Positions 53,934 through 62,359 of a DNA stretch of 64,000 nt are shown piece after piece; the stretch's first letter is position 1; the number at the start of each line of letters is the position of its first letter. This stretch comes from an uncultured delta proteobacterium (lineage in GTDB: Bacteria; Desulfobacterota; Desulfobulbia; Desulfobulbales; Desulfocapsaceae). Made by a program: the position numbers and the translations under genes. The stretch covers positions 1 to 64,000 of the forward strand of contig CAIQWD010000041.1 in assembly GCA_903875445.1 (NCBI GenBank). The letters run 5' to 3'. The notes beneath the pieces were generated by a model. That model saw nothing but the letters and a program-made list of their open reading frames with translations, searched no databases and was not told where the DNA came from.

Positions 53934-55082
53934 TCAGGACTCTGTGTTCGTAGAGCGAATCAACACCGGTACCCCGGACGAGGCCCGCAGCAGGATGTCG
54001 GGTTTCGCGAGGAGCAGGGTGCGTCCCGCCAGATCTTCCGTAATTGTTACTCCTTCGATTCCCCGTTGTTTGATGGTTACCGGCAGCTTTTCCACCTTGC
54101 CGTTCGCATAGACCAGAACCGAGGTTTTTCCTTGAGCAGAGAGGAGGACATCGTCAGGCAACAGGGTATCTTGCCCGGTAAAGACAATCGCCGAGATGTT
54201 CTGAAATTCTCCCTCCACCGCCGCAGTCCCGGTCGGTAAGGCAGATCGGTACTCGCGCAACCCACTTGGCCCTGCCTGGTTTTTGGCGGTAAGTGGCAAC
54301 AATTGATCAGCCAGACGGATATATTCGGCCGTGATAGCTGCAGGGAGTTTTACATCGAGATACAGCCCGTTTGCCGCGGTAATCTTCACGAGAGGTTTGC
54401 CCGGCGCGGCCATATCGCCGACCGCTGCCAGACGGGCACTGAGTGTTCCGTCAATCGGCGAGATAATTGACATATAACCCAGCTGATTGTCGATTTCCTT
54501 TTCATTCTGGGTCAGTTCTTCACGGCCCGATTGAAGCATGGAGATACCGCTCTTGACCGCTTCTATCTGCGCCTTAATCTGGGCGATTTCCGTCTCTTCC
54601 TTGGAATACTGTTCAACGGACGCACCTTTTACATCGAGTAGTTCTTTGGTCCGGGTATGGCTGTTCAAGCCATTTTCCAGGGCGGTTTGCAAGGCTTTCA
54701 GGCTCTCCCGTTTGCCGACGATATCGAAATCCAGGCTGGAGCGTTTGAGGCGCAGGCCTTGCTTTTTCGCTTGCAGTTCCTGGTCATCAATATTGGCCAG
54801 TAGTTCACCTTTGCGTATGGCATCACCCTCTTTTTTGAAAAGCCCATTGATCCGCCCGCTGACCTTGGTCGAAAGAGTTGTGGAAACATCGGAAGAAACA
54901 ATGCCCATGGCGGGAAGGCTCAGGGTCACGGCTTGACGGCTGGGCACCACTGCATCGACGACAACCGGCAGGATTGCAGCGGTTGGGGCCTGAGCCAGGT
55001 CATGTTTTCTTTTTTGCAGAAGAACAATTGCGGCAGCGACGACAATCAGAATGACCAATATTCGGACTCCGTTTTTTATCAT
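53934..55082 (-). CDS. RND periplasmic adaptor (membrane fusion protein)
   Basis: 382 residues. N-terminal membrane anchor (ILVILIVVAAAIVLL), lipoyl halves (LSTKVSGRINGLFKKEGDAIRKGELLANID and MSIISPIDGTLSARLAAVGDMAAPGKPLVKI), a coiled coil in between (about 95-200), then beta-barrel and membrane-proximal domains. It links the RND pump to the outer-membrane factor. Its start overlaps the TolC-like stop by 4 nt. Confidence 0.92.
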   Translation of the reverse strand: MIKNGVRILVILIVVAAAIVLLQKRKHDLAQAPTAAILPVVVDAVVPSRQAVTLSLPAMGIVSSDVSTTLSTKVSGRINGLFKKEGDAIRKGELLANIDDQELQAKKQGLRLKRSSLDFDIVGKRESLKALQTALENGLNSHTRTKELLDVKGASVEQYSKEETEIAQIKAQIEAVKSGISMLQSGREELTQNEKEIDNQLGYMSIISPIDGTLSARLAAVGDMAAPGKPLVKITAANGLYLDVKLPAAITAEYIRLADQLLPLTAKNQAGPSGLREYRSALPTGTAAVEGEFQNISAIVFTGQDTLLPDDVLLSAQGKTSVLVYANGKVEKLPVTIKQRGIEGVTITEDLAGRTLLLAKPDILLRASSGVPVLIRSTNTES

Positions 55083-56359
55083 TGCACAACTCCTGTTAAG
55101 TCATCGCCAAAGAGGACAGCCTGGCGACAGATAACCTGCCAGCGGTCGCGGTTCGTTTGATGGAGAGCGGCCTCGGTGTCGAGGACCTCTGTTTCATTCT
55201 TGAGGTATTCTTCGGTGGTGATACGCCCGTTGCGGAAAGCCACCTTGGCAATTTCGAGAACTTTCTTGCTGTTATCGAAAGATTTAAATGCCAACTCCTG
55301 CGATCGTTCGAGGAGCGGCAATTGCCCGGCAAGGGTTTCGGCCTCCGCCGCTACGTCAATTTGCACCTGGGCCAGACGCCTTTTTTCCCGATGTAGTTGA
55401 TTTTGCGCCAGGTCAATCGATGTGCCGAGACTCTGGTCAAAGAGGGGGACCGAAATGTTGATGCCAAAGTAATTGTAACTGCGGTTGATCGATTCATCGG
55501 TATTGTAGGCAGTCCCATAATTTTCCGTGACCGTACCTACCAGCTTCACTGTCGGATAATGTTGGTCCCAAGTGCGCTGCAGTTCTTTTTCAGCAACGGC
55601 GACATTGCCCTGTTGTTGTTTTTCGCGGAGAAATTCACCAGCCATCACGGGCCGGTGTTGGGTCAGCATGACAAAATGATCGACCTCCAGCCCGGTCAAT
55701 ACTTTAAGCTGACTGATAAGGGAAAGACCCTGGATCTGCAGATCGTTCTGTTGTTTTTGCAGGATATTGATGCTGATCTCCACCTTGAGGAGTTCGGATT
55801 CCGGGGTGCGTCCATTATTCACCGCCATTTGCAGATCGTCGCGGGTCTTTTGTAACGATTCGAGACGGGCTGCAAGAGCTGCGTTGAGGTGGGTGACATA
55901 GGCCAAAGAGGCGTCGAGTGAAACCACCTCTGCTTGGCGTGTCACCACATTCTGTTTGTAGCCAAGCTTGCTTACCTGTTGCAATTCTTTAACTTTATCC
56001 GCCAGGGTGTAGAGCCCTTTGACAAAGAGAGGCATCTCCATCTTCAAGCCATAACGCTCAATCTGCTCGGAAAAGGGCAGCGAATCGCCGGCGGCAACAC
56101 TTACCTCGGTCGGTGGCATAGGCCGCAAGTTGGTCGGCGAATTGTATCTTTCGTAATTTCCGAAGGCGGAAATTTTTGGATAGAGTTCTGCCCGAGCCTG
56201 CTCCAGTTGTATTGATGTCGCCTGTGTCTCCAACTGGCTTGATTGCAAACCCGGCTGTTTCTCTACCGCTTCCAGCAGAGTTGTTATGTTCAATTCAGAT
56301 GCTGAAATCTGTGTGACACAGATGAGCGAAAACGCTATGCTGCCGAGATATTTCATCAA
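55079..56359 (-). CDS. TolC-family outer-membrane efflux protein
   Basis: 426 residues with signal peptide (MKYLGSIAFSLICVTQISA-SEL) and two OEP repeats of long helices (KISAFGNYERYNSP, TVKLVGTVTENYGTAYN and SVPLFDQSLG mark the repeat strands). It forms the outer-membrane channel of the pump encoded downstream. First gene of the three-gene efflux operon; an ATG one codon downstream is equally plausible as start. Confidence 0.91.
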   Translation of the reverse strand: MMKYLGSIAFSLICVTQISASELNITTLLEAVEKQPGLQSSQLETQATSIQLEQARAELYPKISAFGNYERYNSPTNLRPMPPTEVSVAAGDSLPFSEQIERYGLKMEMPLFVKGLYTLADKVKELQQVSKLGYKQNVVTRQAEVVSLDASLAYVTHLNAALAARLESLQKTRDDLQMAVNNGRTPESELLKVEISINILQKQQNDLQIQGLSLISQLKVLTGLEVDHFVMLTQHRPVMAGEFLREKQQQGNVAVAEKELQRTWDQHYPTVKLVGTVTENYGTAYNTDESINRSYNYFGINISVPLFDQSLGTSIDLAQNQLHREKRRLAQVQIDVAAEAETLAGQLPLLERSQELAFKSFDNSKKVLEIAKVAFRNGRITTEEYLKNETEVLDTEAALHQTNRDRWQVICRQAVLFGDDLTGVVQ

Positions 56360-56509
56360 TCAGCTCTCCGCTAAGATATGTGACATTTGAAGTCCATGGC
56401 TTGCTCTGCACCATATTTTCTCCTTACCGCAGCTTATGCTAAGCCCCGATAAATGGGATAAGGAGCCGTAACTAAATGGGTTGAAATGATCCATATTCCC
56501 TAACGGCTC

Positions 56510-57211
56510 CTAAATAAACGGTTGAACGATAAAATACACACCGAGCAGTCCAATCAGCATCCCGGCAATACGCCGAAATAACCTGCCTCCCTGCTGCCAG
56601 GTGCTGTTGGCAAGCAGACGTTTGACCATGGCGGTTGAACTGCCGGCAACGACAATGGGAAGGCAATGACCGATGGCGAATACTCCAATAAAGATAATGC
56701 CGGTAAGCAATTTGTCCTGAACCGAAATGATGGCCAGGATCGGGGCAATGAACCCGAAGGTGCAGGAACCGGATAACGCTCCATAGGCGAGGCCAAGAAT
56801 GAAAGCGCCGGAGAGCCCCTTTATAGTCAGTTTTGCCATAACTCCGCCACCCGTCAGGGAACATTTGGCCACTCCCAGCATGTCGAGAGCGACCCACAGC
56901 AGCAGGAGACCGACGGCGATCGTCCAATACGGCCCGACATCGCCAAGCATACGGCCAAGCAGCGTACAGACCAACCCGATGGCGGCGATGGTGATGAACA
57001 AGCCGGTGGTAAAGACAACCGCATACAGGGTCGCTTTGCGTCCTTCAATCAGGTGGTTCTGGCCGCCTACATAGCCGATGATCAGCGGAATTGAAGCCAA
57101 ATGGCAGGGGCTGAAAAGTACGCTGACCATCCCCCACAAAAAGCAGCCTAAGGCCCCCAATAGGAGGCCCTGGCTCATCCAGGAGTTAATGGTAAGAAAA
57201 AATTGATCCAT
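56510..57211 (-). CDS. ccdA: CcdA/DsbD-like thiol-disulfide transmembrane protein
   Basis: 233 residues with six membrane helices. One redox Cys lies in LFSPCHLASIPLIIGYVGG (helix 1) and the other in SGSCTFGFIAPILAI (helix 4), giving the CcdA pair. It carries electrons from cytoplasmic thioredoxin across the membrane. Immediately upstream is a secreted thioredoxin-like gene (stop 3 nt away), its probable periplasmic partner. Last gene of the ArsR/permease/thioredoxin cluster. Confidence 0.9.
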   Translation of the reverse strand: MDQFFLTINSWMSQGLLLGALGCFLWGMVSVLFSPCHLASIPLIIGYVGGQNHLIEGRKATLYAVVFTTGLFITIAAIGLVCTLLGRMLGDVGPYWTIAVGLLLLWVALDMLGVAKCSLTGGGVMAKLTIKGLSGAFILGLAYGALSGSCTFGFIAPILAIISVQDKLLTGIIFIGVFAIGHCLPIVVAGSSTAMVKRLLANSTWQQGGRLFRRIAGMLIGLLGVYFIVQPFI

Positions 57212-57214
57212 GCG

Positions 57215-57628
57215 TTATTCAACTCCCAGCTTTTCCAGTTCGGCAACGATGGCTGCTTTTTCCATGAATCCTTCGTGTCTCAGCACTTCTTTGCCTTCGG
57301 CAGTGTAAAAAATTTGGGTAGGAATAAGCTGGATGCGGTATTGCTTACCGGCGGTCGGGTTTTCCCAGACATCAATAAAGATGATGGCGGCCCTGTCTTT
57401 GTATTCCTTTTCCAGTTCCTCTATAATCGGTGCCATCATCTTGCAGGGTATGCATTTTTTTGCGCCGATATCGACCATGGTCACTTTGCCGGGGACTGGA
57501 ACCAAGGGTGGTTCCTCCGCCCTTACGGCGGAAGGAAAAAGTGTCAATGTCAGAAAAAGGCAGAAAATGCCCAGAATCGTGCCGATTGTAGATTTGAGAG
57601 GTGGTCGCATTCTTTTTCCGTCCTTCAT
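57215..57628 (-). CDS. Secreted thioredoxin-fold protein
   Basis: 137 residues. N-terminal signal or anchor (STIGTILGIFCLFLTLTLFPSAVRA), then a thioredoxin fold with the active site GAKKCIPCKMMAPIIEEL and a cis-Pro segment YRIQLIPTQIFY. The CIPC motif differs from thioredoxin CGPC. It is likely reduced by CcdA, and overlaps the DGC protein stop by one base. Confidence 0.9.
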   Translation of the reverse strand: MKDGKRMRPPLKSTIGTILGIFCLFLTLTLFPSAVRAEEPPLVPVPGKVTMVDIGAKKCIPCKMMAPIIEELEKEYKDRAAIIFIDVWENPTAGKQYRIQLIPTQIFYTAEGKEVLRHEGFMEKAAIVAELEKLGVE

Positions 57629-58020
57629 TAAAGATATCTCTGGGCCTTATCCATGACCTCGGCAATATTCGGTTCGGTGATGGCCGTCTCGCCTTTTTCA
57701 AAGCCGAGATCGGATAAGCGCAGATGATTAACCTTCTTGAATCCTGCTTCTTCCAAGGATTTTTTGGCACAGTCGAGGGGACAGCCATCGATTGCCAGGA
57801 TAGAGACCGCGGCCTCGGTTGTCTTGAGGATGCCGCTGACCCTGCCGCCAATCCCGGCCAGGCAAAACATCTTGCCGTGTCCTTCACGGGTCAGGTTTCG
57901 CGCCGCACGGTCGGCCAATTCTCCGACATCGGCAGCACCGGAACAGGAAAAAATCAATCTCGGCCCGGTCTTGGCACTGCTTTCACAACTGCAACTACAA
58001 GGGGTTTGCATCGGTATCAT
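57628..58020 (-). CDS. DGC-domain putative zinc-binding protein
   Basis: 130 residues. Cys-rich N-terminus (CSCSCESS), FSCSGAADVGELADRAARNL, FCLAGIGG and the name-giving AIDGCPLDCAKKSLEEAGF. DGC proteins are uncharacterised but cluster with arsenic/thioredoxin genes in anaerobes. Here it lies between the two thioredoxin-like genes. No signal peptide is seen, so it is cytoplasmic. Confidence 0.85.
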   Translation of the reverse strand: MIPMQTPCSCSCESSAKTGPRLIFSCSGAADVGELADRAARNLTREGHGKMFCLAGIGGRVSGILKTTEAAVSILAIDGCPLDCAKKSLEEAGFKKVNHLRLSDLGFEKGETAITEPNIAEVMDKAQRYL

Positions 58021-58105
58021 GGTGTTCTCCTTTAATAGTGAAAAAATATTCTGAAAAATTCCTTACTTCACCATTGTCTGTCACTCGACGAGACAATGGG
58101 AATAT

Positions 58106-58336
58106 TCAACCAATCCACTTTTCGATTTCACTTTGCTTTGGGACACGCCCTGTACATTTGACTTTCCCGTCAATGACCACGGCCGGGGTAGAAAAAATAC
58201 CCAGTTTGGCTATCTCCTGAAAATCCGTTACCTTTATCACGTCGGCCTTCACTCCTTTGGCAGCGACAGCGGCCTCAACTGTTTTTTGCACCTTCTCACA
58301 AGAAGCGCATCCTGGCCCACATACCTTGATTTCCAT
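58106..58336 (-). CDS. Small redox-active thioredoxin-fold protein (TIGR00412-like)
   Basis: 76 residues. MEIKVCGPGCASCEKVQKTVEAAV carries the C-x-x-C (CASC) site; later FSTPAVVIDGKVKCTGRVP contains the cis-Pro and an extra Cys. GGAGG before ATG 58336 sets the start. Such minimal thioredoxins accompany DUF318 permeases, as here, and may reduce or deliver thiol-bound metal(loid)s. Confidence 0.88.
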   Translation of the reverse strand: MEIKVCGPGCASCEKVQKTVEAAVAAKGVKADVIKVTDFQEIAKLGIFSTPAVVIDGKVKCTGRVPKQSEIEKWIG

Positions 58337-58454
58337 AAATTTCCTCCGCTTGAATATCAGTAATGTACTCACGTCCTAATTGGGTTTGTTATCTGCATTT
58401 TTAAAAACGACCGCAAGATATTGACAGCTGTTTTCGTTACCTGATTTCTTGTAA

Positions 58455-59402
58455 TTATAAAATTATATTAAATAGATACCCAATTATAATAATGGATACC
58501 GATACGATTCCGGTAAATATCGCGATCAGCTTTGGCTTGATCACCTTGCGCAAAATAATCATCTCAGGTGTCGATATCGCTACAACAGCCATCATAAATG
58601 CCAAAGCGGTGCCAAGTGGCATGCCTTTCTCCACCAAGGCCTGGACAATCGGGATAGTGCCAGCAGCATTGGAATAAAGCGGTATGGCAATGAGGACGGC
58701 AATAATGACTGCGAAAGGATTGTCCGGCCCCGCATATTTAACGATGAAATCAATTGGTGCATAGCCGTGTATCCAGGCACCGATACCAATACCCACCAGC
58801 ACATAAGGCCAAACCCGTTTAAGAATATCAATGGTGTAGTCTTTCGCATAACCAATTCGTTCCTGCAAGGTTGGTTCAGATATTTCATTCTCACCCATTT
58901 TAATTTGATAGACATATTCCTCTACTTGGTTCTCTAATTTCAGCTTGCCAATTACGATTCCGCTGAAAAAGGCAATCGACACACCTGTACTTACGTAGAT
59001 AAGAGCTATTTTCCAACCAAAGAGACCCCAGAGCATGACCAAGGCGACTTCATTCACTGTCGGGGCAGAGATCAGAAAAGAAAATGTCACACCGAGCGGT
59101 AGACCTGATTCCAAAAAGCCGATGAAGAGCGGCACCGCCGAACAGGAACAAAAGGGAGTAACGATACCAAGTAGGGCAGCTAAAAAATTGCCGACATATT
59201 CTCGTTTATTGCTCAGGAGTTTTTTTGCTTTTTCAGGAGGGAAATAACTTCGAATAACGGCCACTACAAAAATGATTGTGACCAAAAGCAAAAAGATCTT
59301 CATGGTATCGTAAAAAAAGAAATCTAGTGCTTCGCCGAACGTGGTGTTGGATGATATACCAAACCATTCATAAACGATAAGATCTGCAAACTCTTTCAAC
59401 AT
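58455..59402 (-). CDS. Permease of the ArsP/DUF318 family
   Basis: 315 residues with about eight helices. Signature VTPFCSCSAVPLFIGFLESGLPLGVTFSFLISAP near 80-110 with the FCSCS cysteines, and YSNAAGTIPIVQALVEKGMPLGTALAFMMA near 245-275. Relatives export organoarsenicals (ArsP) or divalent metals. Behind an ArsR gene and ahead of thiol genes, a metalloid/thiol role is likely. Codon use is much more AT-rich than the liv or carboxylase genes, a sign of recent transfer. Confidence 0.88.
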   Translation of the reverse strand: MLKEFADLIVYEWFGISSNTTFGEALDFFFYDTMKIFLLLVTIIFVVAVIRSYFPPEKAKKLLSNKREYVGNFLAALLGIVTPFCSCSAVPLFIGFLESGLPLGVTFSFLISAPTVNEVALVMLWGLFGWKIALIYVSTGVSIAFFSGIVIGKLKLENQVEEYVYQIKMGENEISEPTLQERIGYAKDYTIDILKRVWPYVLVGIGIGAWIHGYAPIDFIVKYAGPDNPFAVIIAVLIAIPLYSNAAGTIPIVQALVEKGMPLGTALAFMMAVVAISTPEMIILRKVIKPKLIAIFTGIVSVSIIIIGYLFNIIL

Positions 59403-59562
59403 AAAAATACCTCACTTGATAATATCCACTTTGTCCTGTTTATTTCCAATAACCACCAGCGACATGACATCACATGCTATATCCCAGGTCATAATACCGC
59501 CCGGATATTCAATTGCTTGTTTGACGCAATAACCAAATGTAAAATCAAAAAATACCTCTTTT

Positions 59563-59883
59563 TTACTTCAGCAAATCGATATGTGTCTGGGCGTTTGCTT
59601 GAAGAACAGCCTCGACACAGGGCATAAAATTCAGGATACAGGGAACCTTCAACTTGTAATATACTTGCTTTCCCCGTTTCTCATCGATCACTACCCCAGC
59701 CTGTTTGAGGATGGTCAAGTGTTTTGAGATTGTTGAAAAATCGGCATCAATATTCTCGGCTAATTCACAGACGCATCTCTCACCGCCGGCTAGTTGTTCC
59801 GCCATCCAGAGACGGGTTGGATGGCCAAGTGCCTTCAGAATATTTGCTTTGGCCTCGATCAGAGCCTTTTCCTTGTCGTTCAT
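59563..59883 (-). CDS. arsR: ArsR/SmtB-family repressor
   Basis: 106 residues, winged helix. The metal site is of the ArsR type: ERCVCELAENIDADFSTISKHLTIL (Cys-x-Cys at the start of the recognition helix pair). Further cysteines are in VPCILNFMPCVE. It likely represses itself and the permease until a thiophilic metalloid binds. GGAGAC before ATG 59883 sets the start. First gene of the minus-strand cluster. Confidence 0.91.
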   Translation of the reverse strand: MNDKEKALIEAKANILKALGHPTRLWMAEQLAGGERCVCELAENIDADFSTISKHLTILKQAGVVIDEKRGKQVYYKLKVPCILNFMPCVEAVLQANAQTHIDLLK

Positions 59884-59901
59884 GAACGTCTCCTTGTTTG
59901 C

Positions 59902-59934
59902 ATATATGGTAGTTTGACCAAATATAAATGTCAA
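59902..59934 (-). promoter_or_regulatory. Promoter with overlapping imperfect palindrome upstream of arsR
   Basis: On the minus strand: TTGACA (59934-59929), 17-nt spacer, TACCAT (59911-59906). The symmetric ATATTTGG-N8-CCATATAT (59902-59925) overlaps the spacer and -10 box, where an ArsR dimer would block transcription. Confidence 0.6.
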
Positions 59935-60142
59935 GTTAAAAATTGAAGCTGTATTCTAAGAACCGGTCTGGAGAGTGTTCACAAACACGCCTCAGGCAGA
60001 AAGGAATAGCCATCACCCAACTCAACAACCGACACGCTGTTCAATTCATCCGTAATGATTCGATTTAAGACATGTTTGTTTACGCAGGTAAGAAAGTAAA
60101 GTACATTTTTTTACTGCAGACCAAACCCCTCAGAAGCAAAGA

Positions 60143-61711
60143 GTGAAAATCAAAACGACTAGTTCCGTCGGTTGTCTCAATTCGCCTGACGTTGCTGCGG
60201 GCGAAATGATAGAGAGAAGAAAAGTTTCTTTAAAAAGAGAACCCGGGAAGAGGAGTATGACAAAAAACGGACGAAAAAAAATCACCTCGAACGGGGCCGC
60301 CTATATCGAAGAAAAGAAAGCAGAGGCGAGATGTGATCCCGGAGATATAACGGAAAAGGCCCATGAAATCATTCTCGAATCGATTTCCGAAGGAGTTTTC
60401 ACAGTCGATCATAACTGGCGGATAATGACCTTCAACCGGGCCGCCGAAGAGATCACTGGTACGCCGCGACATGATGCCATAGGTCGCTACTGCTGGGAGG
60501 TCTTCCGCTCCAATATGTGTGAAGGGGCCTGCGCCTTAAAGCGCACGATGAAAGAGGGCAAATCTTTTGTTTCCAGCGCCACCTATATCATCAACAGCCG
60601 GCAGCAGCGGGTGCCGATTACCGTTTCGACGTCGCCGCTGAAAGATGAACAGGGTGAGATCCTCGGCGGGGTCGAGACCTTTCGCGACCACAGTCTGGTG
60701 GAGGAACTGCGCCGTGAATTAAGCGGCAGTTTCAGTGTTGGCGACATGGTCAGTCGCAGCAAGGCGATGAAGCAGATCTTCGCCATCCTGCCCCAGGTGG
60801 CGGAAAGCGACAGCACCGTGCTGATAGAAGGCGACACCGGCACAGGTAAAGAACTCATGGCCAAAGCCCTGCACAACCTGTCCTCGCGCAACGAGGAACC
60901 CTTCGTCGCCATCAATTGCGGTGCACTACCCGATACCCTCCTTGAGTCGGAGCTGTTCGGTTATAAGGCCGGAGCCTTTACCAATGCCAATAAGGATAAG
61001 CCGGGGCTCTTCCAGGTCGCGGGCAAAGGTACGCTTCTCCTTGATGAAATCGGCGATACCAGTGCCGCTTTCCAGGTCCGCTTGCTGCGGGTTCTGGAAG
61101 AGCGGGAGTTCCAACCCCTCGGCGGGGTGGAAAAAATCAATACCGATATCCGGATCATCGCCGCAACCAACCGCGATCTGGGAGCGATGGTGGAGAAAGG
61201 CGAGTTTCGCCGCGACCTTTTCTACCGTATCAATGTCATCCGCCTGCATCTCCCGCCGCTCAGGGAACGGTTGGAGGACATCCCTCTCCTGATTGAGCGT
61301 TTTATCAAGAAAATGAACCATATTCGCGGGCGGGCGGTATCCCAGGTGGGCAAAGAGGCCATGGCGCTTCTTCTCGGCCATGACTACCCCGGCAATATCC
61401 GTGAACTGGAGAATATCATTGAACACGCCTTTGTCCTCTGCCATGAAGGGGAGATCGGGGTCGGTCACCTTCCTGCCTATCTGCTGCAACGAAATAAAGC
61501 CCTGCTTATTGAACGATCCTCCATGGCAAACAATGTGCGGGCCACCGAAGAAGAGATGGTGGTTGAGGCACTCAAGCGGCATGGGTATAACCGACTGGCA
61601 GCGGCCAAAGACCTCGGCATTCATAAAAGCACACTTTTCCGCAAGTTAAAGAAATTTCAGATCATCCTCCCCGAGATAGATGGCCGCAACGGCCGTAAAG
61701 AGCCTTTCTGA
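60143..61711 (+). CDS. PAS-domain sigma54 activator of the ORP cluster
   Basis: Up to 522 residues. A PAS domain is at about 75-180 (EGVFTVDHNWRIMTFNRAAEEITG, with CEGAC cysteines). The AAA+ domain is at about 200-435 (GDTGTGKELMAKAL, KAGAFTNANKDKPG, GTLLLDEIGD, EFRRDLFYRINVI). A Fis HTH ends it (NRLAAAKDLGIHKSTLFRKLKKF). The sigma54 loop reads GAFTNA rather than GAFTGA. The start is uncertain: GTG 60143 has a weak ribosome binding site, while ATG 60257 (behind GGGAAGAGGAG) would give a shorter protein with PAS near residue 40. No receiver, so the PAS domain is the sensor. In Desulfovibrio the ORP operons are controlled by a similar regulator. Confidence 0.9.
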   Translation: MKIKTTSSVGCLNSPDVAAGEMIERRKVSLKREPGKRSMTKNGRKKITSNGAAYIEEKKAEARCDPGDITEKAHEIILESISEGVFTVDHNWRIMTFNRAAEEITGTPRHDAIGRYCWEVFRSNMCEGACALKRTMKEGKSFVSSATYIINSRQQRVPITVSTSPLKDEQGEILGGVETFRDHSLVEELRRELSGSFSVGDMVSRSKAMKQIFAILPQVAESDSTVLIEGDTGTGKELMAKALHNLSSRNEEPFVAINCGALPDTLLESELFGYKAGAFTNANKDKPGLFQVAGKGTLLLDEIGDTSAAFQVRLLRVLEEREFQPLGGVEKINTDIRIIAATNRDLGAMVEKGEFRRDLFYRINVIRLHLPPLRERLEDIPLLIERFIKKMNHIRGRAVSQVGKEAMALLLGHDYPGNIRELENIIEHAFVLCHEGEIGVGHLPAYLLQRNKALLIERSSMANNVRATEEEMVVEALKRHGYNRLAAAKDLGIHKSTLFRKLKKFQIILPEIDGRNGRKEPF

Positions 61712-61765
61712 GAGTCGCGCAATTGCGACTCTATATGGTCGCGATGAGTCGCAATTACGCGACTC
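61712..61765. promoter_or_regulatory. Two tandem 20-bp palindromes, likely activator sites
   Basis: GAGTCGC-N6-GCGACTC occurs twice, at 61712-61731 and 61746-61765, 34 bp centre to centre (about three helical turns). The first begins just after the regulator's stop codon. It lies about 85-140 bp upstream of the sigma54 promoter at 61850. A terminator role for the first copy is possible but does not explain the second. Confidence 0.75.
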
Positions 61766-61849
61766 TTTCTGTTCAAATGTTTTCTTCTTCCTTTCCTGAT
61801 TTTCATTTAACTTATTTTAATTATTAATAATATATAAATTGCACTGGAA

Positions 61850-61866
61850 TTGGTCCAGGCTTTGCT
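61850..61866 (+). promoter_or_regulatory. Sigma54 (-24/-12) promoter of the ORP operon
   Basis: TTGGTCCAGGCTTTGCT has GG (61852-61853) and GC (61864-61865) 10 nt apart, with TTTGCT at -12. It is a weaker -24 match than the promoter at 39240, but lies behind tandem palindromes and a sigma54 activator gene. The sequence between is AT-rich, fitting a bend or IHF site. Confidence 0.75.
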
Positions 61867-61901
61867 ATCTCTTTGGGAACGTGAACCAAGGAGTAACGGC
61901 T

Positions 61902-62264
61902 ATGAACGTCGCCATAACCGTATGGGGCCAGAGAATCTCACCCGTCTTCGATGCTGCCCAGACCCTGTTGGTTGTAAAGGTCCTGGGAAATGAGATCGTT
62001 GACAGGAAGGTTGCAGTTTTCCAAGCCGGCAGGTTTGAACGCTTTGTTCAATTGCTGGACGAAATGGGGATCCGGGTTTTGATCTGCGGTGCCCTTTGTG
62101 CTGGTCCGGCGGAGATCTTGGAATCGCACGGTATAAGTATCATTTCCTTTATGGCCGGTGAAGCCGAACAGGTTTTACAACTGTATATTCAGGGTAAGGA
62201 ACTGAATCAATTTGTCATGCCCGGTTGCCAGTGGAGAAGATGCTGCCGGATGGTTGGACGGTGA
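61902..62264 (+). CDS. Orange-protein-like (dinitrogenase FeMo-cofactor family) protein
   Basis: 120 residues. NAVY/NifX-like fold: MNVAITVWGQRISPVFDAAQTLLVVKV, LICGALCAGPAEILESHGISII, and a Cys/basic tail MPGCQWRRCCRMVGR. ORP proteins of Desulfovibrio bind a Mo-Cu-S cluster and belong to a complex with MinD-type ATPases. The gene order here (regulator, this protein, two MinD/ferredoxin ATPases) matches that complex. AAGGAG sets ATG 61902. Which exact ORP subunit it is cannot be told from sequence alone. Confidence 0.82.
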   Translation: MNVAITVWGQRISPVFDAAQTLLVVKVLGNEIVDRKVAVFQAGRFERFVQLLDEMGIRVLICGALCAGPAEILESHGISIISFMAGEAEQVLQLYIQGKELNQFVMPGCQWRRCCRMVGR

Positions 62265-62359
62265 AGGCAAGAGGAAGGTGGCGAATCATTAGGGTTATTA
62301 GATACTCATCTATAAACCGGCATATATCATAACAATCGGGTTAGGCTCGGGAGAATTGC

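Noticed and set aside
61712-61731. First palindrome considered only as a terminator of the sigma54 activator gene
   Set aside because: An identical-arm second copy lies 34 bp away with no run of T after either arm that would explain both; the tandem arrangement fits activator sites better.
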